DNA of 43,214 nt from Gemmatimonadota bacterium (GTDB taxonomy: Bacteria; Gemmatimonadota; Gemmatimonadetes; Longimicrobiales; Gaopeijiaceae): positions 1-43,214 of the forward strand of contig JAJDTB010000048.1 in the NCBI GenBank assembly GCA_022827345.1. The letters run 5' to 3'. The stretch's first letter is position 1. Each line of letters begins with the position of its first letter. The notes under the pieces were generated by a model. The model saw nothing but the letters and a program-made list of their open reading frames with translations. It searched no databases and was not told the origin of the DNA. Shown one piece after another: positions 16,784-25,890 of this stretch. The position numbers and the translations under genes were made by a program.

Positions 16784-17725
16784 ATGAACCGCACCGACCG
16801 CCGCAACAGCGCTGCCGAAATACTCGCGGCCGCCGTTTTCCTGTCTTCGATCCTTGTGACGCCGGCCGAGTCCTTCGCCCAGGCAGGCGTCGCTCCGGCC
16901 CCCGGCCAGCAGGTCGCGCTCGTCACCGGCGCCACTTCCGGGCTCGGCCGGGAACTCGCGATTCGGCTCGGCGCGCGCGGCGACCACGTCATCGTGCACG
17001 GCCGCAACGAGGAGCGGGGCGCGGAGGTGGTGGACGCGATCAACGGTGCCGGGCCCGGGAGCGCCCGCTTCTACCGCGCCGACTTCGCCTCCTTCGCCGA
17101 GGTGCGCGCCTTCGCCGAGGCGCTGCTGGCGGACTACGAGCGGCTGGACATCCTCATCAACAATGCCGGATTCGGCTCGGCGCCGAACGAACGGTGGGTT
17201 ACCGAGGACGGGCACGAGTACCGCTTCCAGGTGAACTACCTGTCGACCTTCCTGCTCACGCACATGCTGATGCCGAGGCTGCTGGCGAGCGCGCCGGCGC
17301 GCATCGTGAACGTGTCGTCGGGTGCGCAGACGCCGATCGACTTCGACGACGTGATGATCGAGAACGACTTCAGCGGGGGCCGCGCCTACGCGCAGAGCAA
17401 ACTCGCCCAGATCATGTTCACGCACGATCTCGCCGAGGAGCTGGAGGGGACGGGCATCGTGGTCGGCTCGCTTCATCCGGCGACGTACATGCCGACCGAG
17501 ATGGTTCGGCGGGCGGGGCGGGCGCCGCGTTCGACGATCGCCGAAGGGGCCGACGCGACGATGCAGGTGGTCGACTCGAACGACTTCGAGAGCGGGCAGT
17601 ACTTCAGCGGGCTGACGCCGCGCCGGGCGAATGCGCAGGCATACGACGTCGAGGCGCGGGCCAGGCTGAAGCAGCTGAGCGAGGAGTTGACGGGGATTCG
17701 AGCGGGGCAGACCCCGAGGCCCTAG
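16784..17725 (+). CDS. Short-chain dehydrogenase/reductase with a signal peptide
   Basis: 313 aa from ATG 16784 with GAGG upstream. The SDR motifs are intact: nucleotide-binding TGATSGLG (TGxxxGxG), NNAG, the catalytic Ser in IVNVSSGAQ, and YAQSK (YxxxK). Unusually the Rossmann fold is preceded by ~35 residues that look like a Sec signal (hydrophobic AAEILAAAVFLSSILVTPA, then SFAQAG), and both neighbours are exported. SDRs need NAD(P)H and are normally cytoplasmic, so either the leader is an anchor or the enzyme acts outside on a retained cofactor. A downstream start before QVALVTGATSG is not supported by a ribosome-binding site. Confidence 0.85.
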   Translation: MNRTDRRNSAAEILAAAVFLSSILVTPAESFAQAGVAPAPGQQVALVTGATSGLGRELAIRLGARGDHVIVHGRNEERGAEVVDAINGAGPGSARFYRADFASFAEVRAFAEALLADYERLDILINNAGFGSAPNERWVTEDGHEYRFQVNYLSTFLLTHMLMPRLLASAPARIVNVSSGAQTPIDFDDVMIENDFSGGRAYAQSKLAQIMFTHDLAEELEGTGIVVGSLHPATYMPTEMVRRAGRAPRSTIAEGADATMQVVDSNDFESGQYFSGLTPRRANAQAYDVEARARLKQLSEELTGIRAGQTPRP

Positions 17726-17750
17726 CCAAAACCCCCAGGAAGGACGCGAG

Positions 17751-18647
17751 ATGAAGACGACGAAATGGATCCTCGCAGCGGTGGCGCTCACGCTGCTTCC
17801 CTTCTCCCCGGCCGACGCCCAGGACCGCCGCACCCTCACCGCCGAGCAGCGCGCCGAGTTGCAGGCTCGCCAGGACGCGATGATGAGCGCGCCCCGGCCC
17901 ATCGAGGGCATCAACTCGATCTGGATCGACGAGCTGACCTGGATGGAAGTGCGCGACGAGATCGCGTCGGGCAAGACGGTCGGGATCATCGCGACCGGCG
18001 GGGTCGAGCAGAACGGTCCGTACATGGCCGGCGGCAAGCACAACTATGTGCTCGAGGCGATGTGCGACGCGATCGCGCGTGAACTCGGCAACGCGCTGTG
18101 CGCGCCGGTCATGAAGTACGTGCCCGAGGGCGACCCCGAGAACATCCGCTACCCCGGCACCCTGAGCGTCCGCCAGGAGACCTTCCGCCTGGTGCTCGAG
18201 GACGTGGCCAACAGCCTGAAGAGCCAGGGGTTCACCGATGTGGTGTTCATCGGCGACAGCGGGGGCAACCAGAACGGGATGTCGGAGACCGCGGACAGGC
18301 TCAACGAGTACTGGGGCGGCGCGGCGCGGGCCCACTACATCGAAGAGTACTACCGCGAGGACATCTGGAGCTGCGAGTTCCTGAAGGACGAGCTGGGGAT
18401 CTTCCAGCAGCCGGACATCTGCACCGCGACGCGCGATCTCTATCACGACGACGTGCACTACTCGTCGATCGTGGCGACCACCGACCCGGAGCGCATCCGC
18501 GCCCGCCAGCGGATCGAGGCGGGGCTCTACTCGATCAACGAGGTCGAGCTGGGGCCGCTGGAGCGGACGCTGGAGATCGGCCGGGCGCTGATCGCGTACC
18601 GCACCGGGATCACGGTGCGGGCGATACGGGAGAGTCTGGGGCGGTAG
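17751..18647 (+). CDS. Exported creatininase-family protein
   Basis: 298 aa, ATG with AGGAAGGA upstream. A clear signal peptide (MKTTKWILAAVALTLLPFSP, then ADAQ) precedes a creatininase-like domain: WIDELTWMEVRDEIASG, GGVEQNGPYMAGGKHN, GDSGGNQNGM. Family enzymes are binuclear-metal amidohydrolases (creatininase, MftE, ArfB-type). Here the usual EQHGPH...TD and NGHGGN motifs read EQNGPY...KHN and GDSGGN, so metal binding must differ if it is retained. Third gene of the exported operon. The same variant motifs occur twice in the protein at 19575-21371, which indicates a local family. Confidence 0.82.
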   Translation: MKTTKWILAAVALTLLPFSPADAQDRRTLTAEQRAELQARQDAMMSAPRPIEGINSIWIDELTWMEVRDEIASGKTVGIIATGGVEQNGPYMAGGKHNYVLEAMCDAIARELGNALCAPVMKYVPEGDPENIRYPGTLSVRQETFRLVLEDVANSLKSQGFTDVVFIGDSGGNQNGMSETADRLNEYWGGAARAHYIEEYYREDIWSCEFLKDELGIFQQPDICTATRDLYHDDVHYSSIVATTDPERIRARQRIEAGLYSINEVELGPLERTLEIGRALIAYRTGITVRAIRESLGR

Positions 18648-18671
18648 GGCGGGGGGCGGGGCCCTCCGCCC
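18647..18671 (+). terminator. GC-rich hairpin after the exported operon
   Basis: An 11-bp stem (GGGCGGGGGGC at 18647-18657 with GCCCTCCGCCC at 18661-18671, one G-U pair) has a 3-nt loop starting at the last base of the stop codon. No U-tract follows, as is common in high-GC genomes. Confidence 0.5.
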
Positions 18672-18782
18672 GGCCTGGTTTAAAGCAGGGGTCCGGTGTC
18701 GACCGACAGCAGGCGTCCCTCGGGGCTATACGCAATCGCATTTGTCATTTGGTCATGCCATGTGTAACCAGCCTGCCCGAAG

Positions 18783-19208
18783 TCAGAGTTCGGCGACATG
18801 AACCACGCGGTCGGCCAGATAAGGATGCTTGCGCACCTTGTCGAAGAAGCGGGTGTCCGCGGTTACCACCGGATAGTTTTCGTGAATTGCCAGTGCGAGG
18901 TAGAAGCAGTCGTAGACGGGATGCGTCAGGTCCCGTGCTAGGCGTGCACTTGAAGCTGCCAGGCGGCGCATTGAAAGCGGCGTGCTCACGGGTGCGGTTC
19001 GCAGCAGGTCCACTGCGTCCGCGAGCTGCTCGGCGTCCAGCTCACCGCGGTGGTGCTTCGCGGCCAGGGCACTTGCCGCCTCGGCAAAGAGCAGATCGGG
19101 TGCCAGAAGCGTGACGTCCAGATCGAGCAGCTTTGCCGATTCTTCCGAGAGCGGTTCGGAGATCAGCCACTTCACGGCCACGCTCGCGTCGACCACGTAG
19201 CCGGTCAC
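18783..19208 (-). CDS. PIN-domain toxin (VapC-like), second pair
   Basis: 141 aa. The PIN acidic residues are Asp in TGYVVDASVAVKWL, Glu in LFAEAASALA, Asp in HPVYDCFYLALA and Asp in VTADTRFFDKV. Predicted Mg2+-dependent RNase. It overlaps the antitoxin stop by 4 bp (19205-19208). It lies between the two creatininase-like genes, which may once have been adjacent. Confidence 0.88.
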   Translation of the reverse strand: MTGYVVDASVAVKWLISEPLSEESAKLLDLDVTLLAPDLLFAEAASALAAKHHRGELDAEQLADAVDLLRTAPVSTPLSMRRLAASSARLARDLTHPVYDCFYLALAIHENYPVVTADTRFFDKVRKHPYLADRVVHVAEL

Positions 19209-19441
19209 GAAAGCAAGCCCCGCTCACGGTCGGCCCGAATGGTGTCGGTGCTGTCGATCGACGATGCCAGACGCTGCCGCATCGCCCGCGCCCGGTCGGC
19301 GAAGGCACCTTCGTCCGGAAGCAGGGCCTTTCGCAGGATCGCGCGGTGTTCCGCTTCGGCGGAACTGCCGTTGGCTGCCGCGCGCTGCTTCAGGCTGTCG
19401 ATGACCTGACGGGAAAGCTTGCGAACAGTGAGTCGAGCCAT
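19205..19441 (-). CDS. FitA/VapB-type antitoxin
   Basis: 78 aa. Ribbon-helix-helix N-terminus MARLTVRKLSRQVIDSLKQRAA followed by GSSAEAEHRAILRKAL, characteristic of FitA-like antitoxins. The C-terminal tail would bind the PIN toxin. It is translated first and overlaps the toxin gene by 4 bp. Likely self-regulated through the dyad at 19477-19487. Confidence 0.85.
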   Translation of the reverse strand: MARLTVRKLSRQVIDSLKQRAAANGSSAEAEHRAILRKALLPDEGAFADRARAMRQRLASSIDSTDTIRADRERGLLS

Positions 19442-19476
19442 GGTGGGTGCTGTCGTTGGAGTGATGGCAATGACAG

Positions 19477-19508
19477 CATAGGCTATGACATCATGGCAAC
19501 GCTGTCAA
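19477..19508 (-). promoter_or_regulatory. Promoter and operator of the second PIN toxin-antitoxin pair
   Basis: On the minus strand TTGACA (19508-19503) and TAGCCT (19485-19480) are 17 bp apart. A perfect dyad CATAG-G-CTATG (19477-19487) overlaps the -10 box, and TGACA/TGTCA repeats flank it. Confidence 0.5.
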
Positions 19509-19574
19509 TTCGTTATGACCAGGACACTCCGGCCGATGGGCCCGCCGGCGCTCGTCCCGTCCGCGCCGTACCGC

Positions 19575-21371
19575 CTACCGGTTCGCGATCCTCTCCTCGA
19601 TGAGCCGTGCAGTGCGCTCCGTCCGCGCGTCGGCAACCTGCTTCGCGAGCTCCAGCGACCTGCCCAGATCCGCGATCGACACTCCGTTGATGACCGCCTG
19701 GCCCGTCTTCACCCGTTCCGCCCAGCGCACCGACGCGGGGTCGTCGAGCATCATGTTCAGCGTGATGCCGGGGCTGTCGTGGATCGCGTCGTTGGGCATG
19801 CCGTCGGTGACGACGCCGAGGTCGCGCAGCACGTTGGGCGTGCCGGGCGGCGTCCGGTAGTACTCCGGGATGAAGATGACGGCCGCCTCGCCGCCCCACG
19901 CCTCGGTCAGCGCGGTGGCGACGTTGTCCATGCCGCGCTGATTGCCGCCGCTGTCGCCGATGAAGACGATGTTCTCGAAGCCGTGCATCTTCAGGCTGTG
20001 GGCGACGTCGGTGAGCACGGCCTCGAAGGTCTCCTGGCGGAGGCTGATGGTGCCCGGGCTGGTCATGTGGCCGCTGGGCGGGTCGATGTTGCCCTCGGGA
20101 ACGGTCTCGATCACGGGCGCGCACAGGGCGTTGCCGAGCTTGCGCGCGATCGCGGGACAGTTGGCGCGGAGCACGTAGTTGTGCTTGCCCGTCACCAGCC
20201 AGGGGCCGTTGGGTTCGACGCCGCCGGTGGAGACGATGGCCGTGGTCTTGCCGCCTGCGAGCGCGTCGCGGACGTCCATCCAGGTCATCTCCTCGATCCA
20301 GACGGTTTCGACCGGGGGCAGGGGATTGGGCGTGTCCGCGCAGTTGAGGATGTTGGCGCTGCACTCGCCGCCTCCCATCGAGCGGGGATCGGGGGGCGGA
20401 CGCTGACGGCCGCCGGGACGCTGCGCCTGCCCGCCGGCCGCGCGCCGCATGGCCGCGAACTGTGCGGATCGGTCTGGCGCCGGAAGCGTGCCCCGGTTTG
20501 CGATCGCCTTGCGGATCGCGCCGGCCGTGTGCTCGGCGCGGAACTCCACGATCTCGCGCGCCCACTCCAGCGACTTGACCCGGTCCTCGAGCGAGACGCC
20601 GTTGATGGTCGCCCTGCCCGCCGCGACCCGCTCGTCGTAGCGCACCGAGAACGGATCGTCGTAGAACATGTTGAGGGCGATGATCGGGTCGTCGTGCATG
20701 CCCTCGTTTTCGCCGGCCTCGAGCCCGCGGAAAGCCATGTAGCGGGTGACCGAGTTGTAGTCGTAGTACTCCTGCACATGCGCCACGATCGCCGCCCCCG
20801 CGAACTTCTCGTTGAGCCGCTCGGCCACGGCGCGCTGGCCGCCCTGGTTCCCGCCGCTGTCGCCGATGAAGATGATGTTGCGAAAGCCGTGCATCTTCAG
20901 GCTGTGCGCGACGTCGGTGAGCAGCGCCTCGAAGGTCTCCTGCTGCAGGCTGAGGGTGCCGGGGCTGGTCATGTGGCCGCTCGGCGGGTCGATGTTGCCC
21001 TCGGGCACGAGCTTGATGATCGGGGCGCAGAGCGCGTCGCCCAGTTCCCGCGCGATGGCGTCGCAGTTGGCGCGCAATACGAAGTTGTGCTTGCCGGTTG
21101 CGAGCCAGGGGCCGTTGGGCTCGACCCCGCCCGTGGGGATGATGGCCGTGGTCTTCCCGTCGGCGAGCGCGTCGCGCACGTCCATCCACGTCATCTCCTC
21201 GATCCAGACCGTATTCGGTGCGGGAAGCGGGTTCGGCGTGTCCGCGCAGTTGTAGACGTTGGCTGCGCAGTTGCCGCCGCCCATGCTGTTCGGGTCGCGC
21301 TCCGGGCGCTGCTGGGCGGTGGCGGGGGTCGCGGCAAGGATCAGGGCTCCGACGAGCAGGGCGGTCTTCAC
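19575..21371 (-). CDS. Exported double creatininase-like protein (tandem fused domains)
   Basis: 598 aa from GTG 21371, which has GGAGGAAG just upstream; the 14 residues before it are not part of the gene. Signal peptide VKTALLVGALILAATPATAQ. Two full domains follow in tandem (about residues 35-305 and 330-595), joined by a Pro/Gly/Arg/Gln linker. Each opens with a DPxSMGGGxCxANxxNCADTPN segment holding two Cys (probable disulfide), then WIEEMTWMDVRDALA, GGVEPNGPWL and GKHN, PEGNIDPPSGHMTSPGT, and GDSGGNQ. The domains are very similar, indicating recent internal duplication. Both lack the standard EQHGPH/TD and NGHGGN metal-site residues. Function unknown; periplasmic or secreted. Confidence 0.85.
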   Translation of the reverse strand: MKTALLVGALILAATPATAQQRPERDPNSMGGGNCAANVYNCADTPNPLPAPNTVWIEEMTWMDVRDALADGKTTAIIPTGGVEPNGPWLATGKHNFVLRANCDAIARELGDALCAPIIKLVPEGNIDPPSGHMTSPGTLSLQQETFEALLTDVAHSLKMHGFRNIIFIGDSGGNQGGQRAVAERLNEKFAGAAIVAHVQEYYDYNSVTRYMAFRGLEAGENEGMHDDPIIALNMFYDDPFSVRYDERVAAGRATINGVSLEDRVKSLEWAREIVEFRAEHTAGAIRKAIANRGTLPAPDRSAQFAAMRRAAGGQAQRPGGRQRPPPDPRSMGGGECSANILNCADTPNPLPPVETVWIEEMTWMDVRDALAGGKTTAIVSTGGVEPNGPWLVTGKHNYVLRANCPAIARKLGNALCAPVIETVPEGNIDPPSGHMTSPGTISLRQETFEAVLTDVAHSLKMHGFENIVFIGDSGGNQRGMDNVATALTEAWGGEAAVIFIPEYYRTPPGTPNVLRDLGVVTDGMPNDAIHDSPGITLNMMLDDPASVRWAERVKTGQAVINGVSIADLGRSLELAKQVADARTERTARLIEERIANR

Positions 21372-21506
21372 GGTTCTTCCTCCGGGATGTCGACTGACGG
21401 GAACTGAACGCATCGTACCTTCCCCGCGGCGCGAGGGCCAGAACCCCGCCGGCCCGGGCCGATCCGACGCGGTGTGCAGAAAGCGTGCGGGGCGCCCGTG
21501 TTGCGC

Positions 21507-22763
21507 TCAGCTCTCGTTAATCTCGCGCGCGGCCCGGAGACCCGATTCGAGCGCGCCGTTCATCCATCCACGGGCCCCCGAGATGTGCTCGCCGGCGAAA
21601 TGGACCGGTCCTTCGGGCCTGGCGAGCGCGGGGCCGAGTTCGCTGTCCTGCGTCGGCGTGGGTTCGGCCCAGGCGGCGCGGCTCCAGGGGTCGCGCTGCC
21701 AGGAATGCGAGGTACCGGTTGCGACATGGCCGGCGGCACCCGGCAGGAACTCCTCCCAGTGGGCCAGGACGCGGGCCACGCGGGCCTCTTCATCGAGCGC
21801 GTCGAGCTCGTGTGCGCGCGTGCCGCGCACATATGTGAGCAGGACACCTTCGGGACCCGGCGCATCCCAGGTGGGATGCCAGAGTTCTTCGGGCCAGTCG
21901 GTCGTCCCCCAGCCGTTCAGGTCGTCAGTTTCCCAGAACCGCGTGCGAAAACGGACGAACACGCGCGTGGCGCTCTGGTAGTGGAAACCTCCGTTCATCG
22001 CCTCGGTCTTGGCGGCCGGGAGGGGCGGCGAAAAGCGGATGGTGGAGAGCAGGGGCACCGGCACGGTCACCAGGACCCTGTCCGACAGGAAGTTGCGGCC
22101 GTCGCCGGTGGTGGTGCGCGCCGTGTTCCCGGCCCCGGCGGCGATTTCGGTCACGGGCGCGGCCGTGATCACGCGGCGGGCCAACGCGTTTGCGAAGGCG
22201 GCGGGCAGGCGGTCGGTACCGCCCCGGATCTTCACGAAGTCGGGCCAATCGGAGAGAAAGGAACTCGGTGGAACGGTGGCCCGCTCTCCGTTCCGGACGC
22301 GCAGGAACAGCCCGTCTTCCGGGTAGAAACGGTCGAGTTGCAAGCCGAAGTGGCGGGCGTACCCCAGGGTCAGGTCGTGCTCCGGGGGTATGCGCGCTGC
22401 TCCCGCTTCGGCGGAATGCCCGGTTGCAAACGGGGAGCGCAGGGTCAGCACGCGCCCGCCCACGCGCTCGCGGGCCTCCAGCACGGTCACATCGTGTCCG
22501 GCCCTGGACAGTTCGTAGGCTGCGACCAGCCCGGACACTCCTGCGCCGACCACGACAACCTGCAGCGGCCTGCTGGCTTGGGTCAGTGCCCCGGGCGAGT
22601 CCTCGGGTTCGAGGGGGCTTGAGCAGGAGGTCAGGCCGAGGCCCGCCAGCCCGGGTCCTGCGAGCCCGGCTCCCGCCAGCCCGCCTCCGGCACGGCGAAC
22701 GAAGTCGCGGCGGCTGATGGAATCCGGATCCGGGCTGGCCCGGAGGACGGCGGGTTTTGTCAA
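21507..22763 (-). CDS. Tat-exported FAD-dependent amine oxidase
   Basis: 418 aa from TTG 22763, the only start codon between the upstream stop and the signal. A twin-arginine leader [12 protein letters not shown] is followed by a hydrophobic Ala/Gly/Leu stretch and a Cys (LTSCSS), so it may be a Tat lipoprotein, which suits a folded flavoprotein. FAD-binding [17 protein letters not shown], the second motif [12 protein letters not shown], and the C-terminal [21 protein letters not shown] match the flavin amine oxidase/monoamine oxidase family. It starts 1 bp after the upstream stop, so it is translationally coupled to the 22765-23517 gene. Substrate unknown. Confidence 0.87.
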   Translation of the reverse strand: MTKPAVLRASPDPDSISRRDFVRRAGGGLAGAGLAGPGLAGLGLTSCSSPLEPEDSPGALTQASRPLQVVVVGAGVSGLVAAYELSRAGHDVTVLEARERVGGRVLTLRSPFATGHSAEAGAARIPPEHDLTLGYARHFGLQLDRFYPEDGLFLRVRNGERATVPPSSFLSDWPDFVKIRGGTDRLPAAFANALARRVITAAPVTEIAAGAGNTARTTTGDGRNFLSDRVLVTVPVPLLSTIRFSPPLPAAKTEAMNGGFHYQSATRVFVRFRTRFWETDDLNGWGTTDWPEELWHPTWDAPGPEGVLLTYVRGTRAHELDALDEEARVARVLAHWEEFLPGAAGHVATGTSHSWQRDPWSRAAWAEPTPTQDSELGPALARPEGPVHFAGEHISGARGWMNGALESGLRAAREINES

Positions 22764-22764
22764 C

Positions 22765-23517
22765 CTACCGGCCGAACGAGTACGAGAGGTTGACGATCGG
22801 CACACAGCAGTACGAGTCGCCCAGCGTGCCAAAGAGTGCAAGCTCGCCGTGCAGGCGATCGCCCATGAGGCGCATTCCTCCCAGGAGCCACGCTTCCGCG
22901 AGGTAGGGCGCGACATGGTTCTCCGTGATCAACTTGATCCGGCGACCGACCCGCCATTCACCGCCCAGCGACAGCGTCGGCTCGTTCAAGTCGTCACCGC
23001 TGCCGGTATACAGGTAGCCGAGTCCTGCGGACAACGCCCTGTCGTCGTTGCCGAACGTGCCTACACCGTACGCGACGCCGATTAGATCGTCATCGCGGTA
23101 GAAAGCGAGCGCCCCGAGCGAGGCCTGTACCGCAGGTCTCCGGATGATCTGCACCTGTGGAGCAACAAAGAACGCGGCGGGTGTGCCGAGGATGACGGGC
23201 GCCCCCAGCGTTATGGTGACGCGGTCGGTGAGTCCGACCGCAGCGGACGGCATGACGCTCCAATGGATGGGGATCGTGTGAACGCCAACCTGCAACTCAC
23301 CACGGCGGAGCGTACGTCCCGTCGAGGTCAAGAACAGCTGCGTCCTTCCCGGGTCCTCCAGCTGGATCACGTGAACGGTGTCACCCGGTTCGGGGATATC
23401 CGGCGGCGTCTGCGCCTGGGTCGCCGCGGGAAGGAGGGTCGCAGCCACCAGGGTACAGACGGCGAGAAGGACTCGGCGGAAAAGCGAGCCTGGCGGCGTG
23501 TCTCGCGGACCGGGCAT
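22765..23517 (-). CDS. Exported beta-rich (outer-membrane type) protein of unknown function
   Basis: 250 aa from ATG 23517, with GGAGG 6 bp upstream. Signal peptide [20 protein letters not shown], then [16 protein letters not shown]. The mature part shows alternating beta strands ([55 protein letters not shown]) and ends YSFGR with an aromatic near the C-terminus, like small outer-membrane barrels. No named family recognised. It is the upstream partner of the amine oxidase in a two-gene unit. Confidence 0.7.
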   Translation of the reverse strand: MPGPRDTPPGSLFRRVLLAVCTLVAATLLPAATQAQTPPDIPEPGDTVHVIQLEDPGRTQLFLTSTGRTLRRGELQVGVHTIPIHWSVMPSAAVGLTDRVTITLGAPVILGTPAAFFVAPQVQIIRRPAVQASLGALAFYRDDDLIGVAYGVGTFGNDDRALSAGLGYLYTGSGDDLNEPTLSLGGEWRVGRRIKLITENHVAPYLAEAWLLGGMRLMGDRLHGELALFGTLGDSYCCVPIVNLSYSFGR

Positions 23518-23582
23518 CGTGCCTCCGGTGGAGGGATTCGACCGACGGGGCACAAACAGGACAAGCGCGACAGAATAATACA

Positions 23583-23909
23583 CTACGGCAGCAGTAACGG
23601 TCCCAACCACAGCACGCACCCGATGAGCAGGACGTAGGAGACGGTAATCCCCAGGGCTCCCGCGACCGCCTCCTGCCACGGTTTGGCAATCGCCGCCGCG
23701 GCCTCCAGGTCTCCCGCCTTCAGCAGCGCAATGTGCTCTTCGTCAGCCCAGCCGGCAGAGCCGTAATGCAATACCGGGTCGGGGAAGCCGAACGCGGTGT
23801 AGCCCATGAAGTGCCCGAGTTCGTGAAGCAACACCGCGATAGGAAAGGAGATCGCGCCGCCCGCCACCGCCGCCCACCAGCTTCCGTCCCGCAACCACTT
23901 GGTGAACAT
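23583..23909 (-). CDS. Small M50-like membrane metalloprotease homologue
   Basis: 108 aa from ATG 23909 (AAGGG upstream). A first hydrophobic segment carries the zinc motif HELGH (LLHELGHFMGYTAFGFPDP), as in M50 site-2 proteases. A second hydrophobic segment ends the protein (GALGITVSYVLLIGCVLWLG). It is much shorter than standard M50 enzymes, and the second Asp ligand motif (NPDG-like) is not obvious. It could be a minimal non-proteolytic family member. Alone in its orientation block. Confidence 0.55.
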   Translation of the reverse strand: MFTKWLRDGSWWAAVAGGAISFPIAVLLHELGHFMGYTAFGFPDPVLHYGSAGWADEEHIALLKAGDLEAAAAIAKPWQEAVAGALGITVSYVLLIGCVLWLGPLLLP

Positions 23910-24073
23910 GTGTGGGCCCTTACAGTCGCTGGGCGTCGTCGATCCCCTCGTCAAAGCGCTGACATATACACTTCCCTTTACAGGATGTCAATTGGAGTTG
24001 TCATTTTCGCTCTGCTCTTCACGACCCAAGAGAATGCTGCCGGACCGAAGACCAGGATTTCCGCGCGTCAGCC

Positions 24074-25501
24074 CTACCCGTGCAACGCTTCGACCCGCTC
24101 GACCATCTCCCGGGATTCCCGCGGCCCGCAGAGGCCACCCAGGATCATGGCCAAAGCGCTGGCCGCAAGCGCGACGACCACCGGAGCCACGCCCACGTCG
24201 ACGATGCCCAGGTGCACCACGACATAGACGCCGGCGCCCGAAACGACGGAGCCGACGCCGCCGGCCAGGTTGGCCCGCTTCCACCACAGGCCCGCAATCG
24301 TGGGCACGAACAGGCTGGCGCTGAGCACGCCGACGCCCGCCGTATAGAACTCGGTGATCAGCTCGGGGGGCGAAAACGCCCACAGGAGCGCGGCCACCCC
24401 GATCACCCAGGTAGAGCCGATGCGCACGAGGCTGAGGGTGCGTTCGCTGGCGCGGCCTGTCGTCGCGCTGCCGATGATGTCGTGCGCGATGGCCGAACTG
24501 CAGGCGAGCAGGAGCGCGTCGGTGGTGGACATGACCGCGGCGAGTACGGCCGCGACGGCGATCCCGCGGATCAGCGGCGGAAACCGGGTTTCCATCACAC
24601 GCAGGAAGAGCTGGTCCGGGTCCTGGAGCCCCGGAAAGTCGATTCTGCCGACCGGAACGATGGCGAGCACCGCCGCGAGGATCATCACGCTGTAGACGAG
24701 CATCGACAGGTTGAGCGACATGCGCGCGCTGTGGGCGTCCCTGGCGGTGAACACCCGCATGACGATATGCGGGATGACCGGGATCGCCGTGGCCCAGATG
24801 ACGAAGTAGCCGAGGTAGCTGGAGACGGGGCGGTGGGCGACCTGTCCGAGTTCGGGCGCGACGGCCGTGGCCTGGGTCATGATCTCGAAGGGCGACCCGA
24901 CGCGCCAGATCAGCACGAGCGCCGTGCCCAACACGACCAGCACCATGAGGAAGCCCTGTATGACATCCGTCCAGGTGATCGCGACCATGCCCCCGAACGA
25001 GACGTAGACGATGAAGACGACCGTGGCGATCGCCAGCGCCGTGTTGTAGGGGATGCCGAGCAGTGCCTCGGCGGCAATGCCGGCCGCCTTGAGCTGCGCC
25101 ACGATGTAGATCGTGAAGGCGGCGACGATGAGGATCGGGACCAGGTACCGCACCAGCGCGTGCGGATAGCGAAAGCCCAGGAAGTCCGTGATGGTGAACC
25201 TGCCGAAGTTGCGCAGCGGGCGGGCGACGAGAATCGACGCGAGCGGAAAGCCGACCACCGCGCCCCCGAACAGCGCCAGCGTCGCGGGAATGCCCTGCGC
25301 GTAGGCCAGCCCCATGACGCCGATGATCGAGCCCCCGCTCGCCAGCGCCGCCATGATCGCCATCGAGTTGACCACCGTGCCGATGCGGCGGCCCGCCACC
25401 CAGTACTCGCTGCCCGAGCCCAGGACCCGCTTCGACGCCCAGATCCCGATGCCGATGCAGGCGGCCAGGTAGAGTCCGACGAGGATGCGCTCGAGGAGCA
25501 T
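24074..25501 (-). CDS. Sodium:solute symporter (SSS family)
   Basis: 475 aa from ATG 25501. About thirteen hydrophobic segments with SSS-family features: SEYWVAGRRIG after helix 1, ALASGGSIIGVMGLAYAQG, YVSFGGMVAITWTDVIQGFLM and VLAAVMSTTDALLLACSSAIAHD. It imports an organic solute (amino acid, sugar, acetate or similar) with Na+. Its start codon overlaps by 1 bp the stop of the small membrane protein upstream, which looks like its dedicated partner. Confidence 0.93.
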   Translation of the reverse strand: MLLERILVGLYLAACIGIGIWASKRVLGSGSEYWVAGRRIGTVVNSMAIMAALASGGSIIGVMGLAYAQGIPATLALFGGAVVGFPLASILVARPLRNFGRFTITDFLGFRYPHALVRYLVPILIVAAFTIYIVAQLKAAGIAAEALLGIPYNTALAIATVVFIVYVSFGGMVAITWTDVIQGFLMVLVVLGTALVLIWRVGSPFEIMTQATAVAPELGQVAHRPVSSYLGYFVIWATAIPVIPHIVMRVFTARDAHSARMSLNLSMLVYSVMILAAVLAIVPVGRIDFPGLQDPDQLFLRVMETRFPPLIRGIAVAAVLAAVMSTTDALLLACSSAIAHDIIGSATTGRASERTLSLVRIGSTWVIGVAALLWAFSPPELITEFYTAGVGVLSASLFVPTIAGLWWKRANLAGGVGSVVSGAGVYVVVHLGIVDVGVAPVVVALAASALAMILGGLCGPRESREMVERVEALHG

Positions 25502-25770
25502 CAGGGCTCCCTTCCGTCCGCTTCCGCGTTGGCCCCGGCACCGTCGCCACCCGCCTCGGACCCGGCGGCCGCGTTGGGGCCGCGCCGCCGGAATGCGAAG
25601 AGGGTCACCGCAGGCGAAACCAGCATCAGCGCGGCGATGAGCCACCCGAAAACAGCCATCCCGCCGAACTCGACCGTGCGCCAGGCGGGGATGAACGCGA
25701 ACGCGGCAAACGCGACGAGGAAGACGAGCGTCGCGCCCTCCCGCGGCCGCATGGGGAAGAAGGATTTCAT
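25501..25770 (-). CDS. Small membrane protein partnered with the symporter
   Basis: 89 aa from ATG 25770 (ATG 25779 also possible). Two transmembrane helices (GATLVFLVAFAAFAFIPAW and GWLIAALMLVSPAVTLFAF), then an acidic Gly/Ala tail. SSS transporters are often preceded by a two-helix protein of the DUF4212/DUF485/DUF3311 kind; size, topology and the 1-bp TGATG coupling fit that role. The precise family is not recognisable. Confidence 0.7.
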   Translation of the reverse strand: MKSFFPMRPREGATLVFLVAFAAFAFIPAWRTVEFGGMAVFGWLIAALMLVSPAVTLFAFRRRGPNAAAGSEAGGDGAGANAEADGREP

Positions 25771-25836
25771 GGATGGCATCGTGCGCAGTGCGGGCGACTG
25801 ACGCAACTCCGCCAGCGACCCGATGGCCGTTGTCAC

Positions 25837-25866
25837 TTGTGTATGACATATGCAATACACTATGAT
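25837..25866 (+). promoter_or_regulatory. Promoter and operator of the third PIN toxin-antitoxin pair
   Basis: TTGTGT at 25837-25842 and TATGAT at 25861-25866 with an 18-bp spacer. The dyad GTGTAT (25839-25844)/ATACAC (25855-25860) overlaps the -35 box, suited to antitoxin autorepression. The start codon lies 24 bp downstream behind a GGGGGATGGA ribosome-binding site. Confidence 0.55.
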
Positions 25867-25890
25867 GGACCACACGAAAGGGGGGATGGA

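Noticed and set aside
19485..21407. Plus-strand ORF of 640 codons opposite the double creatininase-like gene
   Set aside because: Antisense shadow of a high-GC gene; the minus strand carries signal peptide, ribosome-binding site and conserved domains.
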